Assembly (NCBI GenBank): GCA_934456315.1
Contig: CAKSHG010000010.1
Coordinates: 1 to 26,745, forward strand
Length of the DNA: 26,745 nucleotides
Origin: an uncultured Oscillospiraceae bacterium
Lineage (GTDB): Bacteria > Bacillota > Clostridia > Oscillospirales > Ruminococcaceae
Direction of reading: 5' to 3'
Positions within the stretch are counted from its first letter, which is position 1, and every line of letters starts with the position of its first letter. A program made the position numbers and the translations under genes. Positions 8,424 through 16,707 of this stretch are shown piece by piece. The notes beneath the pieces are model-generated. The model ran no database searches. It worked only from the letters and a program-made list of their open reading frames with translations, and was not told the DNA's origin.

Positions 8424-9503
8424 ATGTCCGATATACTGCGCCTGCCCGCCGAGGAGCTTTACCGCTCCGAGCTTGAAGCCCTGATAAAAAATGAAACAGA
8501 CCCTGTTCCTCCGGGGTGGAAAATGTCCCCGCGCTCCGTGCTGACCTATATCACGGGCGGAAAATCCGGGAAAACCGTCATTACTCCGAAATACATGGGC
8601 GACCGCCGCCTGATAGAGATATGTATAGCTACCCTGGTCACCGACCGCGCGCTGCTGCTGATAGGCGAGCCGGGGACCGCGAAATCATGGCTGTCCGAGC
8701 ACCTCACCGCCGCGATAAACGGCGATTCCTCCAGGGTAATTCAGGGCACTGCCGGCACCACCGAGGAGCAGATACGCTACTCCTGGAATTACGCGCTGCT
8801 TCTCGCGAAGGGTCCCTCCCATGAAGCGCTCGTGAAAAGCCCTGTATATTCCGCCATGGAAGCTGGCGCCATCGCCCGTATCGAGGAGATATCCCGCTGC
8901 GCCAGCGAGGTGCAGGACGCGCTCATCTCGATACTTTCCGAAAAGCGTATCTCCGTGCCGGAGCTTTCAGAGGAAGTCCCCGCGAAAAAGGGATTTTCAG
9001 TGATAGCTACGGCAAACACCCGCGACAAGGGCGTAAACGAGATGTCCTCGGCGCTGAAACGCCGCTTCAATATCGTGGTGCTTCCCGCGCCCGCAGATAT
9101 GGAAACTGAAATCAACATCGTGAACGCCCGGGTTGCGCAGCTCTCCGACAGCTTCGGGCTGACCGCGAAGCTTCCCGACCGCACCGCCGTAGAGCGCGTC
9201 GTGACTATCTTCCGCGAGCTGCGCAGCGGTCAGACGCTCGACGGTCAGGTCAAGCTGAAGCAGCCCTCCGGCGTGCTTTCGTCAGCGGAAGCTATCTCGC
9301 TGCTTATCAACAGCATGGCTCTCGCCGGGAGCTTCGGAAACGGAGAGATATCTGATTCCGACCTCGCTTCCGCGCTCCAGGGCGCAGTCGTCAAGGACGA
9401 CGCAAAGGACAAGGCGGTATGGGCGGAATACCTCGAAAACGTGATGAAAAAGCGCCGCGAATGCTCGGGGCTTTACGCTGAATGCAGGGAGAGAAACGCC
9501 TGA
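8424..9503 (+). CDS. MoxR-type AAA+ ATPase (YehL-like)
   Basis: A 359-residue AAA+ ATPase. The ATG at 8424 is chosen over 8388 because AAGGAAAGGA lies just upstream and the earlier start would overlap the previous gene. Walker A is GEPGTAKS (81-88). The Walker B strand, AIARIEEISRC (149-159), carries E154-E155 where most MoxR proteins have DE, so it is not canonical. Sensor 1 is TANTRD (196-201) and the arginine finger ALKRRF is at 210-215. MoxR ATPases usually work with VWA proteins as chaperone-like remodelling machines, and a VWA gene lies two genes downstream. Length and order agree with E. coli YehL. The stop codon overlaps the start of the next gene by one base (TGATG), implying translational coupling. 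Confidence 0.92.
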   Translation: MSDILRLPAEELYRSELEALIKNETDPVPPGWKMSPRSVLTYITGGKSGKTVITPKYMGDRRLIEICIATLVTDRALLLIGEPGTAKSWLSEHLTAAINGDSSRVIQGTAGTTEEQIRYSWNYALLLAKGPSHEALVKSPVYSAMEAGAIARIEEISRCASEVQDALISILSEKRISVPELSEEVPAKKGFSVIATANTRDKGVNEMSSALKRRFNIVVLPAPADMETEINIVNARVAQLSDSFGLTAKLPDRTAVERVVTIFRELRSGQTLDGQVKLKQPSGVLSSAEAISLLINSMALAGSFGNGEISDSDLASALQGAVVKDDAKDKAVWAEYLENVMKKRRECSGLYAECRERNA

Positions 9504-11737
9504 TGACGGAATATTTCGGCGTAAGACACCACTCCCCGGCATGCGCGTTTTATGCGGAGGAGTTCCTGCGGCGTGTGAAGCCTGACGTGCTTCTTATCGA
9601 GGGTCCGTCTGACCTAAGCGGGCTGATACCGCAGCTGTGCGCTCCGGAGGTGGAGCTGCCTGCCGCGATACTCGCCTACACCGAGGAAGCGCCCGTGCAT
9701 ACCGTGCTTTACCCCCTGGCGGAATTCTCGCCGGAATACGCCGCGATGAAGTGGGCAGGGAAAAACGGCGTGGAGGTGCGCTTCTGCGACCTGCCGTCCG
9801 ACTGCGTTCTTGCGCAGCTGCAGCAGGAGCCGGACAAGGACAGCGCCCGGAGCGGCGCCTCCGGCGTGTACGAGCGCATGGAGGCTGTTTCCGGCATGGA
9901 TAACGGCTCATTCTGGGAATACTGCTTCGAGCAGTGCGAAAGCTACGAAGACTTCCTGACCGCGGTCGGGAATTACGGAAGCGAGCTGCGCTGCTTTTCT
10001 GAAAATTCTGAAAACAACCTCCTGCGCGAAGCATTCATGCGCCGCGTGATATCCGATTGCGAGCATGCGCACCCTGACGGGAACATCGCAGTGCTGACAG
10101 GTGCGTTCCACACAGCCGGGCTGCGCAGCGTACCATTCGCCGAGAGCGACAGGGAGCTGACTGAAAGCCTGCCGTCCGTCCCGGCAAGGGCAACGCTGAT
10201 GCCGTATTCCTACTTCCGGCTGTCCGAGCGCTCCGGATACGGCGCGGGGTGCAGGGCTCCGGGCTATAACGAACTGCTGTGGAACTGCCGCCGCTGCGGC
10301 AATGTCGCGGACAGCTCCACGGAGTACCTGGCGAAAATATCCCAGTACCAGCGGGAGCACGGCTTCTGCTGCTCCACTGCGGAAGTGATAGAAGCCAGGC
10401 GCCTTGCGGACGCTCTTGCCGCCATGCGCGGCGGCAGTATGCCGAATCTTGCGGACCTGCGGGACGCTGCGGTCACCTGCCTTGGGCACGGCAGCTTTGC
10501 CGAAATATCGTTGGCATGCGCAGATGTCGAGATAGGAACCAGAATAGGCTCCATGCCGGAGGGCACAGTCTGCACCTCCGTGCAGGAGGACTTCACGCGG
10601 CAGCTGAAGGAGCTGAAGCTCCAGAAATACCGCAAGGCTTCCGCCGAGGAGCTTCCCCTCGACCTGCGGGAAAATCTAAGGGTCAAGACGGAAAAGGCGG
10701 CGTTCATCGACCTTGAGCGTTCATTCTTCCTGCATCGGCTCAAATCGCTCGGCATAAGCTTCTGCGTGCAGAAGGCGCGTCCGCAGGAAAACGCCACATG
10801 GGCTGAACTGTGGGAGCTTCGCTGGACTCCGCAGGCTGAAATAGAAATAGTTGAAGCTTCCCTGAAGGGCGACACGGTGGAACAGGCGGCGGCAAACGAT
10901 ATTTCGCTGCGGCTGTCGGACGCGGATTCCGTGGCTAAGACGGCGGCGCTCCTGGACACTGCGTTCGAATGCGGTCTGCCGGAATGCGCCAGGACAGCTG
11001 CCGCCTCCGTGCAGAAGCAGGCGGTGGAGTGCTCCTCTGCGGCGGAAATAGGCAGGGCGCTCGGGACGCTCTCCGGGATCATGCGCTTTGGCAGCATACG
11101 CCGCCTTGATCTTGGCAGCCTGCCGGATCTCATGGAAAAGCTGTTTCTTAGATTTTGCCTGTGCCTGCCGTCGGAGATGGTCTGCGACAGACCGGCAGCG
11201 GAGCAGCTTATCACGGTGATTTCAGCCGTGAATGACGCCTGCATTGCGCACGATTTTCTCGACGGTTCGAGGTTCACATCGCTTCTGTCAGAAATTTCAG
11301 ACAACAACTTTGCGTCGCCGCTCATCTCCGGCTTCTGCTGCGCGGTGCTGATGGAGCGCGGGCTGATCGCCGCCGGAATGCTTTCCGAGCTGATATCAAG
11401 GAGATTGTCCCCGGGATTTGCGGCGGAAGGCGCGCTGTGGTTCGAGGGTTTCTCAAAGAAGAACCGCCGCGCGCTGATAAGCAGGCTCTCGGTCTGGGAA
11501 AAGCTGTGTGATTTCACCGCAGGGCTTTCCGATGAGGAATTCAAGCCGGTGCTTGTGTGCCTGCGCAGGACGTTTTCGGAGTTCACACCCGCTGAAAGAT
11601 CAGACATAGCTGAAAATATCGGAGAGGTGCTGGGCATTTCAAAGCAGTCTGCGGCAGAGTTCGTCACCGGCGGACTGACCGGGCAGGAACAGCAGGATAT
11701 CAGCAGCCTTGACGATTTTGATTTCGGAGATATTTGA
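9503..11737 (+). CDS. YehM/DUF5682-like protein with EreA/TraB/ChaN-like motifs
   Basis: A 744-residue protein. I prefer the ATG at 9503, which overlaps the ATPase stop and follows GGGAGAG; an in-frame ATG at 9482 lacks a ribosome site. The N-terminal 210 residues show GVRHHSP (6-12), LIEGPSDL (31-38), CDLP (95-98), LLREAFMRRV (173-182) and VLTGAFHTAGL (197-207). Paired GxxH elements with an early IEGP acid resemble the active-site layout of the erythromycin-esterase, TraB/TIKI and ChaN superfamily, which suggests hydrolase or metal-dependent activity. The C-terminal 500 residues are helical. Size and place match E. coli YehM and the DUF5682 family. The substrate is unknown. The next gene starts directly after this stop (TGAATG). 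Confidence 0.88.
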   Translation: MTEYFGVRHHSPACAFYAEEFLRRVKPDVLLIEGPSDLSGLIPQLCAPEVELPAAILAYTEEAPVHTVLYPLAEFSPEYAAMKWAGKNGVEVRFCDLPSDCVLAQLQQEPDKDSARSGASGVYERMEAVSGMDNGSFWEYCFEQCESYEDFLTAVGNYGSELRCFSENSENNLLREAFMRRVISDCEHAHPDGNIAVLTGAFHTAGLRSVPFAESDRELTESLPSVPARATLMPYSYFRLSERSGYGAGCRAPGYNELLWNCRRCGNVADSSTEYLAKISQYQREHGFCCSTAEVIEARRLADALAAMRGGSMPNLADLRDAAVTCLGHGSFAEISLACADVEIGTRIGSMPEGTVCTSVQEDFTRQLKELKLQKYRKASAEELPLDLRENLRVKTEKAAFIDLERSFFLHRLKSLGISFCVQKARPQENATWAELWELRWTPQAEIEIVEASLKGDTVEQAAANDISLRLSDADSVAKTAALLDTAFECGLPECARTAAASVQKQAVECSSAAEIGRALGTLSGIMRFGSIRRLDLGSLPDLMEKLFLRFCLCLPSEMVCDRPAAEQLITVISAVNDACIAHDFLDGSRFTSLLSEISDNNFASPLISGFCCAVLMERGLIAAGMLSELISRRLSPGFAAEGALWFEGFSKKNRRALISRLSVWEKLCDFTAGLSDEEFKPVLVCLRRTFSEFTPAERSDIAENIGEVLGISKQSAAEFVTGGLTGQEQQDISSLDDFDFGDI

Positions 11738-12886
11738 ATGGAAAACAATGAAATTCTGAAGCGCTGGCGGCTTATTCTCGGCAGCTGCTGTGACGAAACC
11801 ATGGACTCCCTGGGCGGCGTCGGCGGCATGTCCGCAGAGGACATGCTGATGGATTCCGCGCTGTCGCAGATATACGGCGGGGAGGGCGGCGCGTCCTCCT
11901 CCGGCATGGCGGGCAGCGGGAAGTCCTCGCCCAGGCTGACGAAATGGCTCGGGGACCTGCGCTCCCTTTTCAGCCAGGCAGAGATACGCATTATCCAGAA
12001 CGACGCGATAGAGCGCTGCGGGCTGAAGCAGCTCCTTTTCGAGCCGGAAATGTTGGAGGAGCTTGCGCCGGATATCTCCACTGCGGCGCTTCTGCTCACG
12101 CTCAAGGATCAGATCCCGTCAAGGGCGAAGGACAACGCGCGGCGCTATATCGCAAGGATAGTTGAGGACATAAACCGCCGCATTTCAGACGACCTGCGGC
12201 GCAGCGTGACCTCCGCGCTAAACCGCCGGGAGCATTCCCCGATACCCAGCGCAGCAGCAATGGATTTCCGCACGACCATCAGGCGCAACCTGTGCAACTA
12301 CGACCCTGAACGGAAACTGCTGCTCGCGGACAAATTCTGGTTCTATGAGCGGGCGGCAAAATCAGGCTCCCGCACAGTTATACTGGATATAGACCAGAGC
12401 GGCTCCATGGGAGAATCCGCGATATATTCCTCGGTCATGGGGTGTATCCTTGCGAGCATCAGCTCTCTTAAAACGCATGTCATAGCCTTTGATACCGCCG
12501 TCACCGACCTCACGGAGCACTGCTCCGACCCGGTAGAGCTGCTGTATGGGATACAGCTCGGCGGAGGAACAAACATTGAAAAATCCGTTGCATACTGCTC
12601 CGGACTTATAACCCAGCCGGAAAAGACCACGCTGTTCCTGGTGACCGATTTATACGAGGGCGGGAATCGCAGCGGACTTCTCCGTCGGCTGGAGGAGCTG
12701 CACGGCTCCGGCGTGAATGTCGTGGTTCTGCTTGCGATATCCGACAGCGGAAAGCCGATATACGACGAGGAGCTTGCCAGGGGAGTAGCGGCACTGGATA
12801 TTCCGTGCTTCGCCTGCCCTCCGGAGAAGCTGCCGGAGCTGCTGGAAACTGCGCTGAAGCACCGCTCATTTGCGGGGTTTGTATGA
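11738..12886 (+). CDS. VWA (MIDAS) domain protein, YehP-like
   Basis: A 382-residue cytoplasmic protein. The ATG abuts the previous stop codon, and CGGAGA is about 10 nt upstream. The first 200 residues are helical, with a Gly/Ser-rich patch at 47-64. The C-terminal half is a von Willebrand factor A domain with a complete metal-ion-dependent adhesion site: D219-Q-S221-G-S223, T278 in GGGTN and D304 in VTDLYEGG. VWA domains bind partners through a bridging metal and are typical partners of MoxR ATPases. This is the last gene of the five-gene cassette; length and domain order match E. coli YehP. No terminator is evident before the acetyltransferase gene, so read-through is possible. Confidence 0.92.
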   Translation: MENNEILKRWRLILGSCCDETMDSLGGVGGMSAEDMLMDSALSQIYGGEGGASSSGMAGSGKSSPRLTKWLGDLRSLFSQAEIRIIQNDAIERCGLKQLLFEPEMLEELAPDISTAALLLTLKDQIPSRAKDNARRYIARIVEDINRRISDDLRRSVTSALNRREHSPIPSAAAMDFRTTIRRNLCNYDPERKLLLADKFWFYERAAKSGSRTVILDIDQSGSMGESAIYSSVMGCILASISSLKTHVIAFDTAVTDLTEHCSDPVELLYGIQLGGGTNIEKSVAYCSGLITQPEKTTLFLVTDLYEGGNRSGLLRRLEELHGSGVNVVVLLAISDSGKPIYDEELARGVAALDIPCFACPPEKLPELLETALKHRSFAGFV

Positions 12887-12961
12887 TCCGCCGAACCTCA
12901 CGGCATGCGTGTCGGGATAACACGAAATCACTTCCGGTCATGGACGAAAAAGGAGCATAAT

Positions 12962-13561
12962 ATGGTAAAAGTCACGGAACTTAGCGAAAGAGAGATCGAA
13001 GAAATAGGCGAAGCGTTCGCGGATTTCGAGTATGCCGACGGCGAAAGGGGCATGTCATTCCTCTATGACAGCAGGGACAGCGTAAAGGAATACATATGCG
13101 GCTATGTCCGCGCAATGCTGGCAGGCGGCTGCCTTTTCAGCACAAGCGAGAACCACGAGGCATTCGTGGCTTATAAATTCTCCAGGGACAAGCTGCCGGC
13201 GTCCGCTGGGATCATTCTGCTGAAAGCGATATTCGCAACGCTGGGATTCAAGGGCGCCATGCGAATGCTTTCAGTCATGAAAAAAGGCGGTGAATCATTC
13301 GAAACGACCCTGAAAAAACAGAAAAAGCCCTACATCTTCGTGGGAATGCTGGTCGTGCGCAGGAAGTATCAGGGACAGGGCTACATGCGTAAAGCCCTTG
13401 ACATCGCCTTTGAGGAAGGGAAGAAAAGGGGCTGTCCCGTTCTTCTTGAAACGGACGCCGTACTGAAACGTGACAAGTACGTCCACCTTGGAATGAACAA
13501 TATCCGCACAAGAAAGCTTGACGACAGCGCCTATCTGTTCGACCTGGTGAAGGAAAGCTGA
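12962..13561 (+). CDS. GNAT-family N-acetyltransferase
   Basis: A 199-residue protein. The ATG at 12962 has AAGGAG 6 nt upstream; the in-frame ATG at 12905 does not, so the longer form is unlikely. The acetyl-CoA-binding motif A is clear: VGMLVVRRKYQGQGYMRKAL at 127-146, with the Q/RxxGxG pyrophosphate loop at Q137-G140. The C-terminal HLGM and Tyr/Phe-rich strand fit the end of a GNAT fold. The substrate cannot be told from sequence. It lies 75 nt after the VWA gene and may be co-transcribed with the cassette, although it is not a usual member of it. It converges on the pyrimidine operon. Confidence 0.87.
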   Translation: MVKVTELSEREIEEIGEAFADFEYADGERGMSFLYDSRDSVKEYICGYVRAMLAGGCLFSTSENHEAFVAYKFSRDKLPASAGIILLKAIFATLGFKGAMRMLSVMKKGGESFETTLKKQKKPYIFVGMLVVRRKYQGQGYMRKALDIAFEEGKKRGCPVLLETDAVLKRDKYVHLGMNNIRTRKLDDSAYLFDLVKES

Positions 13562-13651
13562 ACTACAGCGCTTCCTGGTTTTCTCCCGCCGTATTTCCGG
13601 AACAGAACGATCCTCCGGGCTGCTGTTTTACAGGAAGGCTCCGGAAAATAC

Positions 13652-13681
13652 ACCGGGCGCAGTTGTGAAACTGCGCCCGGT
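13652..13681. terminator. Bidirectional terminator between convergent operons
   Basis: A 13-bp perfect stem, ACCGGGCGCAGTT (13652-13664) with AACTGCGCCCGGT (13669-13681), and a GTGA tetraloop. On the plus strand ATTCTTATTT follows; on the minus strand GTATTTTCC follows. It ends the acetyltransferase transcript and the long minus-strand pyrimidine operon. Confidence 0.88.
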
Positions 13682-13685
13682 ATTC

Positions 13686-14099
13686 TTATTTGGCAGACTG
13701 CTCCGGCGCCCTGCGGCAATTTTCCAGCAGGTCCTTAAGCTGCGCTATCGGGACAAAGAATGGCATTTCGCTGTCGTTCTCCATCTCGATGACCATCAGC
13801 GCCTTGTTTCCCCAGTCGTTGACTGTTATCCTGCGTATCGTGGAGCCTTTGTCGGCTTTCGTATTGATCGACTTCAGCAGGTCGTTCATGCGGACGAAGC
13901 CGTGTATCCTGCCGCTGCTGCTCGTCCTGAAGGACAGCTTCTTTGCAAAGGGTCTTTCAATATCGATTATCACCTTTATCTCCGTTATCCCGCCGGGCAG
14001 GTCGGCTTCCGTGCGGTGCACCGTGCGGAACATCTTTGCCGGAATGTAGTCCTCCAGCTTTACCGTCGGGGCGTCTGCGTAGTGCTGTGAATTCGCCAT
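13686..14099 (-). CDS. Small conserved-looking hypothetical protein at the end of the pyrimidine operon
   Basis: A 137-residue protein that I do not recognise. The ATG at 14099 is preceded by AGGAAGGA. It has no signal peptide or membrane segment. The middle holds alternating beta-strand-like segments (EIKVIIDIE, RRITVNDWGNKALMVIEM) and a helical C-terminus (PIAQLKDLLENCRR), so it is probably a small alpha/beta protein. It starts 19 nt after the aminotransferase stop and ends at the operon terminator, so it is very likely co-transcribed with the catabolic genes. A regulatory or accessory role is possible, but nothing in the sequence shows one. Confidence 0.72.
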   Translation of the reverse strand: MANSQHYADAPTVKLEDYIPAKMFRTVHRTEADLPGGITEIKVIIDIERPFAKKLSFRTSSSGRIHGFVRMNDLLKSINTKADKGSTIRRITVNDWGNKALMVIEMENDSEMPFFVPIAQLKDLLENCRRAPEQSAK

Positions 14100-14118
14100 G
14101 CTTCATCGATCCTTCCTG

Positions 14119-15441
14119 TCAAAGAGTTGCGTCGACCTCGGAAAGCACCTCGTCCAGCTTCACCATCTCCTCGCGGAGCTGCTCCGGAGTGATGATGAGC
14201 GGCGGGCATACAAGTATCATGTTCTCGTGGGAGTAGGTCATGAACTTCTTGGCTTTCAGTTTGCCGATGATACCGCCCATAACGCCCAGCTTGTCGCCGC
14301 CGTAGGGTACCAGAGGTTCGCGGGTCGCCTTGTCCTTTACAAGCTCCACTGCGGAGAACAGTCCGATGTAACGTACATCGCCGACGCATCTGTGCTTTGC
14401 CTTGAGTTCCTCAAGTATCTCGCCCAGGACCTTTCCGCTCTTGTTTACGTTGTCGAGGATATTGTTGTCCTTGTAGTAATTCAGGCAGGCAACTCCGGCT
14501 GCGCAGGCGAGCGGGTGTCCGCTGTAGGTAAGTCCGCACTGGAGAACGTTATCGTCAAAGTAATCCGCGATCTTCCTGCTGACTGCAACGCCGCCGAGCT
14601 GAACATATCCGCAGGTAACGCCCTTCGCGAAGCTTACGATATCAGGCTTTACGCCGAAATTCTCGAACGCGAACATCTTTCCGGTGCGCCCGAAGCCCGC
14701 CATTACCTCGTCGCAGATCATCATGATCCCGAACTCGTCACATATCTTACGAACGCCTGCAAGATAGCCCTCCGGCGGAATGATTATACCATTGGAACCG
14801 GTGATGGTTTCCATGACGATAGCCGCTACCGTGTCGGGACCCTCGTAAATAACCTGCTCGCGGAGCTTGTTGACGTAGTACTCGCTGTACTCCTTCTCGC
14901 TTGCAAACGGGAGATTGTCGCGATACATGTACGGATCGAAGAACTTTACGAATCCGGGGATACCAGGCTCCAGCGGATATCTTCTCGGCTCGCCGGTAAG
15001 ATTGCCCGCGCCGAATGTGGAACCATGGTAGCTTCTGTAGCGTGAGAACACCTTTTTCCTGCCGGTGTACATTCTCGCCATCTTGATGGCGTTCTCGTTT
15101 GCGTCAGCGCCGCCGTTGGTAAAGAACACCTTCGCAATGTTGTCCGGCATAAGGTCTACAACCATTTCAGCGAGCTTTGAACGGCTCTCGCAGGCGTAGC
15201 TCGGTCCGACGAAGCAGAATTTCTCTGCCTGCTCCTTGATCGCGTCGATGATGGGCTTGCAGCCGAAGCCTACGTTGAGGTTAACGAGCTGGCTGGACAT
15301 GTCAGTGTATCTGTTGCCGTCGTAGTCCCAGAAGTAGATACCCTCGCCCTTTTCTACGGCGATGGGGTTCAGGTTCCCCTGCTTTGACCATGACTGTAAA
15401 TTGTACTTGGTGTGGTTGGTCTTGATTTCAGTTGCATTCAT
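14119..15441 (-). CDS. Class III PLP aminotransferase, probable beta-alanine (omega-amino acid) transaminase
   Basis: A 440-residue fold-type I, class III aminotransferase. Key motifs are FFTNGGADANENAIKMAR (106-123), the CDEVMAGFGRTG acid site with D244, the PLP lysine K273 in SFAKG, and SGHPLACAAG (307-316). This subgroup includes taurine:2-oxoglutarate and beta-alanine transaminases. Next to dihydropyrimidinase and PreA, the likely reaction is transfer of the amino group of beta-alanine or beta-aminoisobutyrate to 2-oxoglutarate or pyruvate, giving malonate or methylmalonate semialdehyde. The start overlaps the end of the PucR gene by 14 nt and has GGAGGA upstream. Substrate is inferred from context; taurine is an alternative. 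Confidence 0.9.
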   Translation of the reverse strand: MNATEIKTNHTKYNLQSWSKQGNLNPIAVEKGEGIYFWDYDGNRYTDMSSQLVNLNVGFGCKPIIDAIKEQAEKFCFVGPSYACESRSKLAEMVVDLMPDNIAKVFFTNGGADANENAIKMARMYTGRKKVFSRYRSYHGSTFGAGNLTGEPRRYPLEPGIPGFVKFFDPYMYRDNLPFASEKEYSEYYVNKLREQVIYEGPDTVAAIVMETITGSNGIIIPPEGYLAGVRKICDEFGIMMICDEVMAGFGRTGKMFAFENFGVKPDIVSFAKGVTCGYVQLGGVAVSRKIADYFDDNVLQCGLTYSGHPLACAAGVACLNYYKDNNILDNVNKSGKVLGEILEELKAKHRCVGDVRYIGLFSAVELVKDKATREPLVPYGGDKLGVMGGIIGKLKAKKFMTYSHENMILVCPPLIITPEQLREEMVKLDEVLSEVDATL

Positions 15442-16639
15442 AAGAATCGTCCTCCATTATCAGCTTTGAGTTTTCCATGTTGAGCAGTTCCCTTGCCCGG
15501 AAAGCCAGAAGCAGATTCATTTTATCCTCGTCGCTGAAGCTGCTATCAAGCAGCTCGCGGATCTGCTTCAGCTTGTAGTTCACCGTGTTGCGGTGAACGC
15601 CGAAGATATCCGCGACCTCCTTCACGCTGCAATCGTTCTCGAAGTAGCAGCGCAGCAGTTCGGCGCAGTCGGTGTTGTTCTTGGCATCGTAGTCCAGCAG
15701 CTTCCCGAGCGTTGTGTCGACGTAATCCGAAAGGATACGCGAATTCTCCACGCCGAAAAGCAGTTTGTAGACGCCGATGTCGTGATAGTGCATGACCGTA
15801 GCTTTCTTCATCACGGCGAGCCGCATTGCTGATACCGCCTCGCGGTAGCAGGAATGGATCCCGTCATACCCAAGCCCGTTGTCCGAAATGCCGATGTGTA
15901 CCCCCGCCGGCTCGGAGAAGCTCTCGCTCACCGCAGCCGCAAGCTGCTCGGCAAGCCGCCCCGCCTCCTGCGGAGTGATATGCTGCCGCACGATGACGAG
16001 GAAGTTCTCCTGAATGAATATGCAGGAAGGATACTGCGGGCTGGCGCATATCTTCCGCACCAGGAACCGCATGCTGCGCCACTCGTCGCCGCTTCCGGGC
16101 TTGTCGGGGTGCGTTATCTGCGCCGCCATCAGCGTGTATCCCACCATGTCGTGGAACCCGCGCCGCTCCAGCACCGGCGCGTACTCGTCGCGGTTCCCCG
16201 GCGCGAAAAACAGGTTCCGGAACGCTCCCGCAAGGCTCGTTTCGCTTTCCTCGTTGGAAACTATCCTGTGGCAGAAATCGTAGGTCAGGTCGATGAGCCT
16301 GACCGACCACGGCACCACGAACAGCGGCAGCGCGCTGTTCTCGCAGTATTCCGCGACGTCCTTAGGGACAGCGTTTATGTACGGACCGATATTCACGACA
16401 ATACCGGCGGCGTTCTTTTCCTTCAGGTGACGCGCGAACTCAAGCAGCCAGCCGTTTCCCTTGTGACCGATGCCAGTGGTGAAAACCAGCTCGTTCCCGT
16501 GCATGAAGTCCGGTACTTCGCTGTCCTCAACGATGTGGACCCAGCGGACGAAATTGTCCATTCCGGACCTGCCCGCGATGAGCTTCATGCCGTAGGTCTT
16601 TTCGGCGTTCGCGCATATCCTTGCAAGTGTTATCGCCAT
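15428..16639 (-). CDS. PucR-family transcriptional regulator
   Basis: A 403-residue regulator. AAAGGAGGG lies before the ATG at 16639. Residues 1-125 match the PucR N-terminal ligand-sensing domain (ELVFTTGIG, GIVVNIG, ALPLFVVPW). The C-terminal helix-turn-helix is at about 338-363 (SVKEVADIFGVHRNTVNYKL), followed by the family tail LLLAFRARELL. PucR regulators control purine, pyrimidine and amino-acid catabolism by sensing a pathway metabolite. Being inside the catabolic operon suggests it controls this locus and itself. Candidate operators are the GTGC palindromes near 23758 and 25364-25399. The ligand is unknown. Confidence 0.93.
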   Translation of the reverse strand: MAITLARICANAEKTYGMKLIAGRSGMDNFVRWVHIVEDSEVPDFMHGNELVFTTGIGHKGNGWLLEFARHLKEKNAAGIVVNIGPYINAVPKDVAEYCENSALPLFVVPWSVRLIDLTYDFCHRIVSNEESETSLAGAFRNLFFAPGNRDEYAPVLERRGFHDMVGYTLMAAQITHPDKPGSGDEWRSMRFLVRKICASPQYPSCIFIQENFLVIVRQHITPQEAGRLAEQLAAAVSESFSEPAGVHIGISDNGLGYDGIHSCYREAVSAMRLAVMKKATVMHYHDIGVYKLLFGVENSRILSDYVDTTLGKLLDYDAKNNTDCAELLRCYFENDCSVKEVADIFGVHRNTVNYKLKQIRELLDSSFSDEDKMNLLLAFRARELLNMENSKLIMEDDSYECN

Positions 16640-16663
16640 AAACGCCCTCCTTTCACCCGGGCA

Positions 16664-16700
16664 CCTCTGAAAAGCCGGACAGAAATTGGATCTTCAGAGG
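16664..16700 (-). repeat. Short intergenic inverted repeat between preA and pucR
   Basis: CCTCTGAA (16664-16671) and TTCAGAGG (16693-16700) form an 8-bp stem with a 21-nt loop in the 68-nt gap. There is no U-tract, so it is not a clear terminator. It may be an mRNA-processing or stability element. Confidence 0.35.
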
Positions 16701-16707
16701 CGACCTT

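Noticed and set aside
10264..12105. 613-codon open frame on the minus strand
   Set aside because: It lies opposite the YehM-like and VWA genes, which have clear motifs. Its product is Ser/Arg-rich without domains, as expected for an antisense frame in GC-rich DNA.
14098..15045. 315-codon plus-strand frame
   Set aside because: Antisense to the class III aminotransferase with an intact PLP lysine and acid site.
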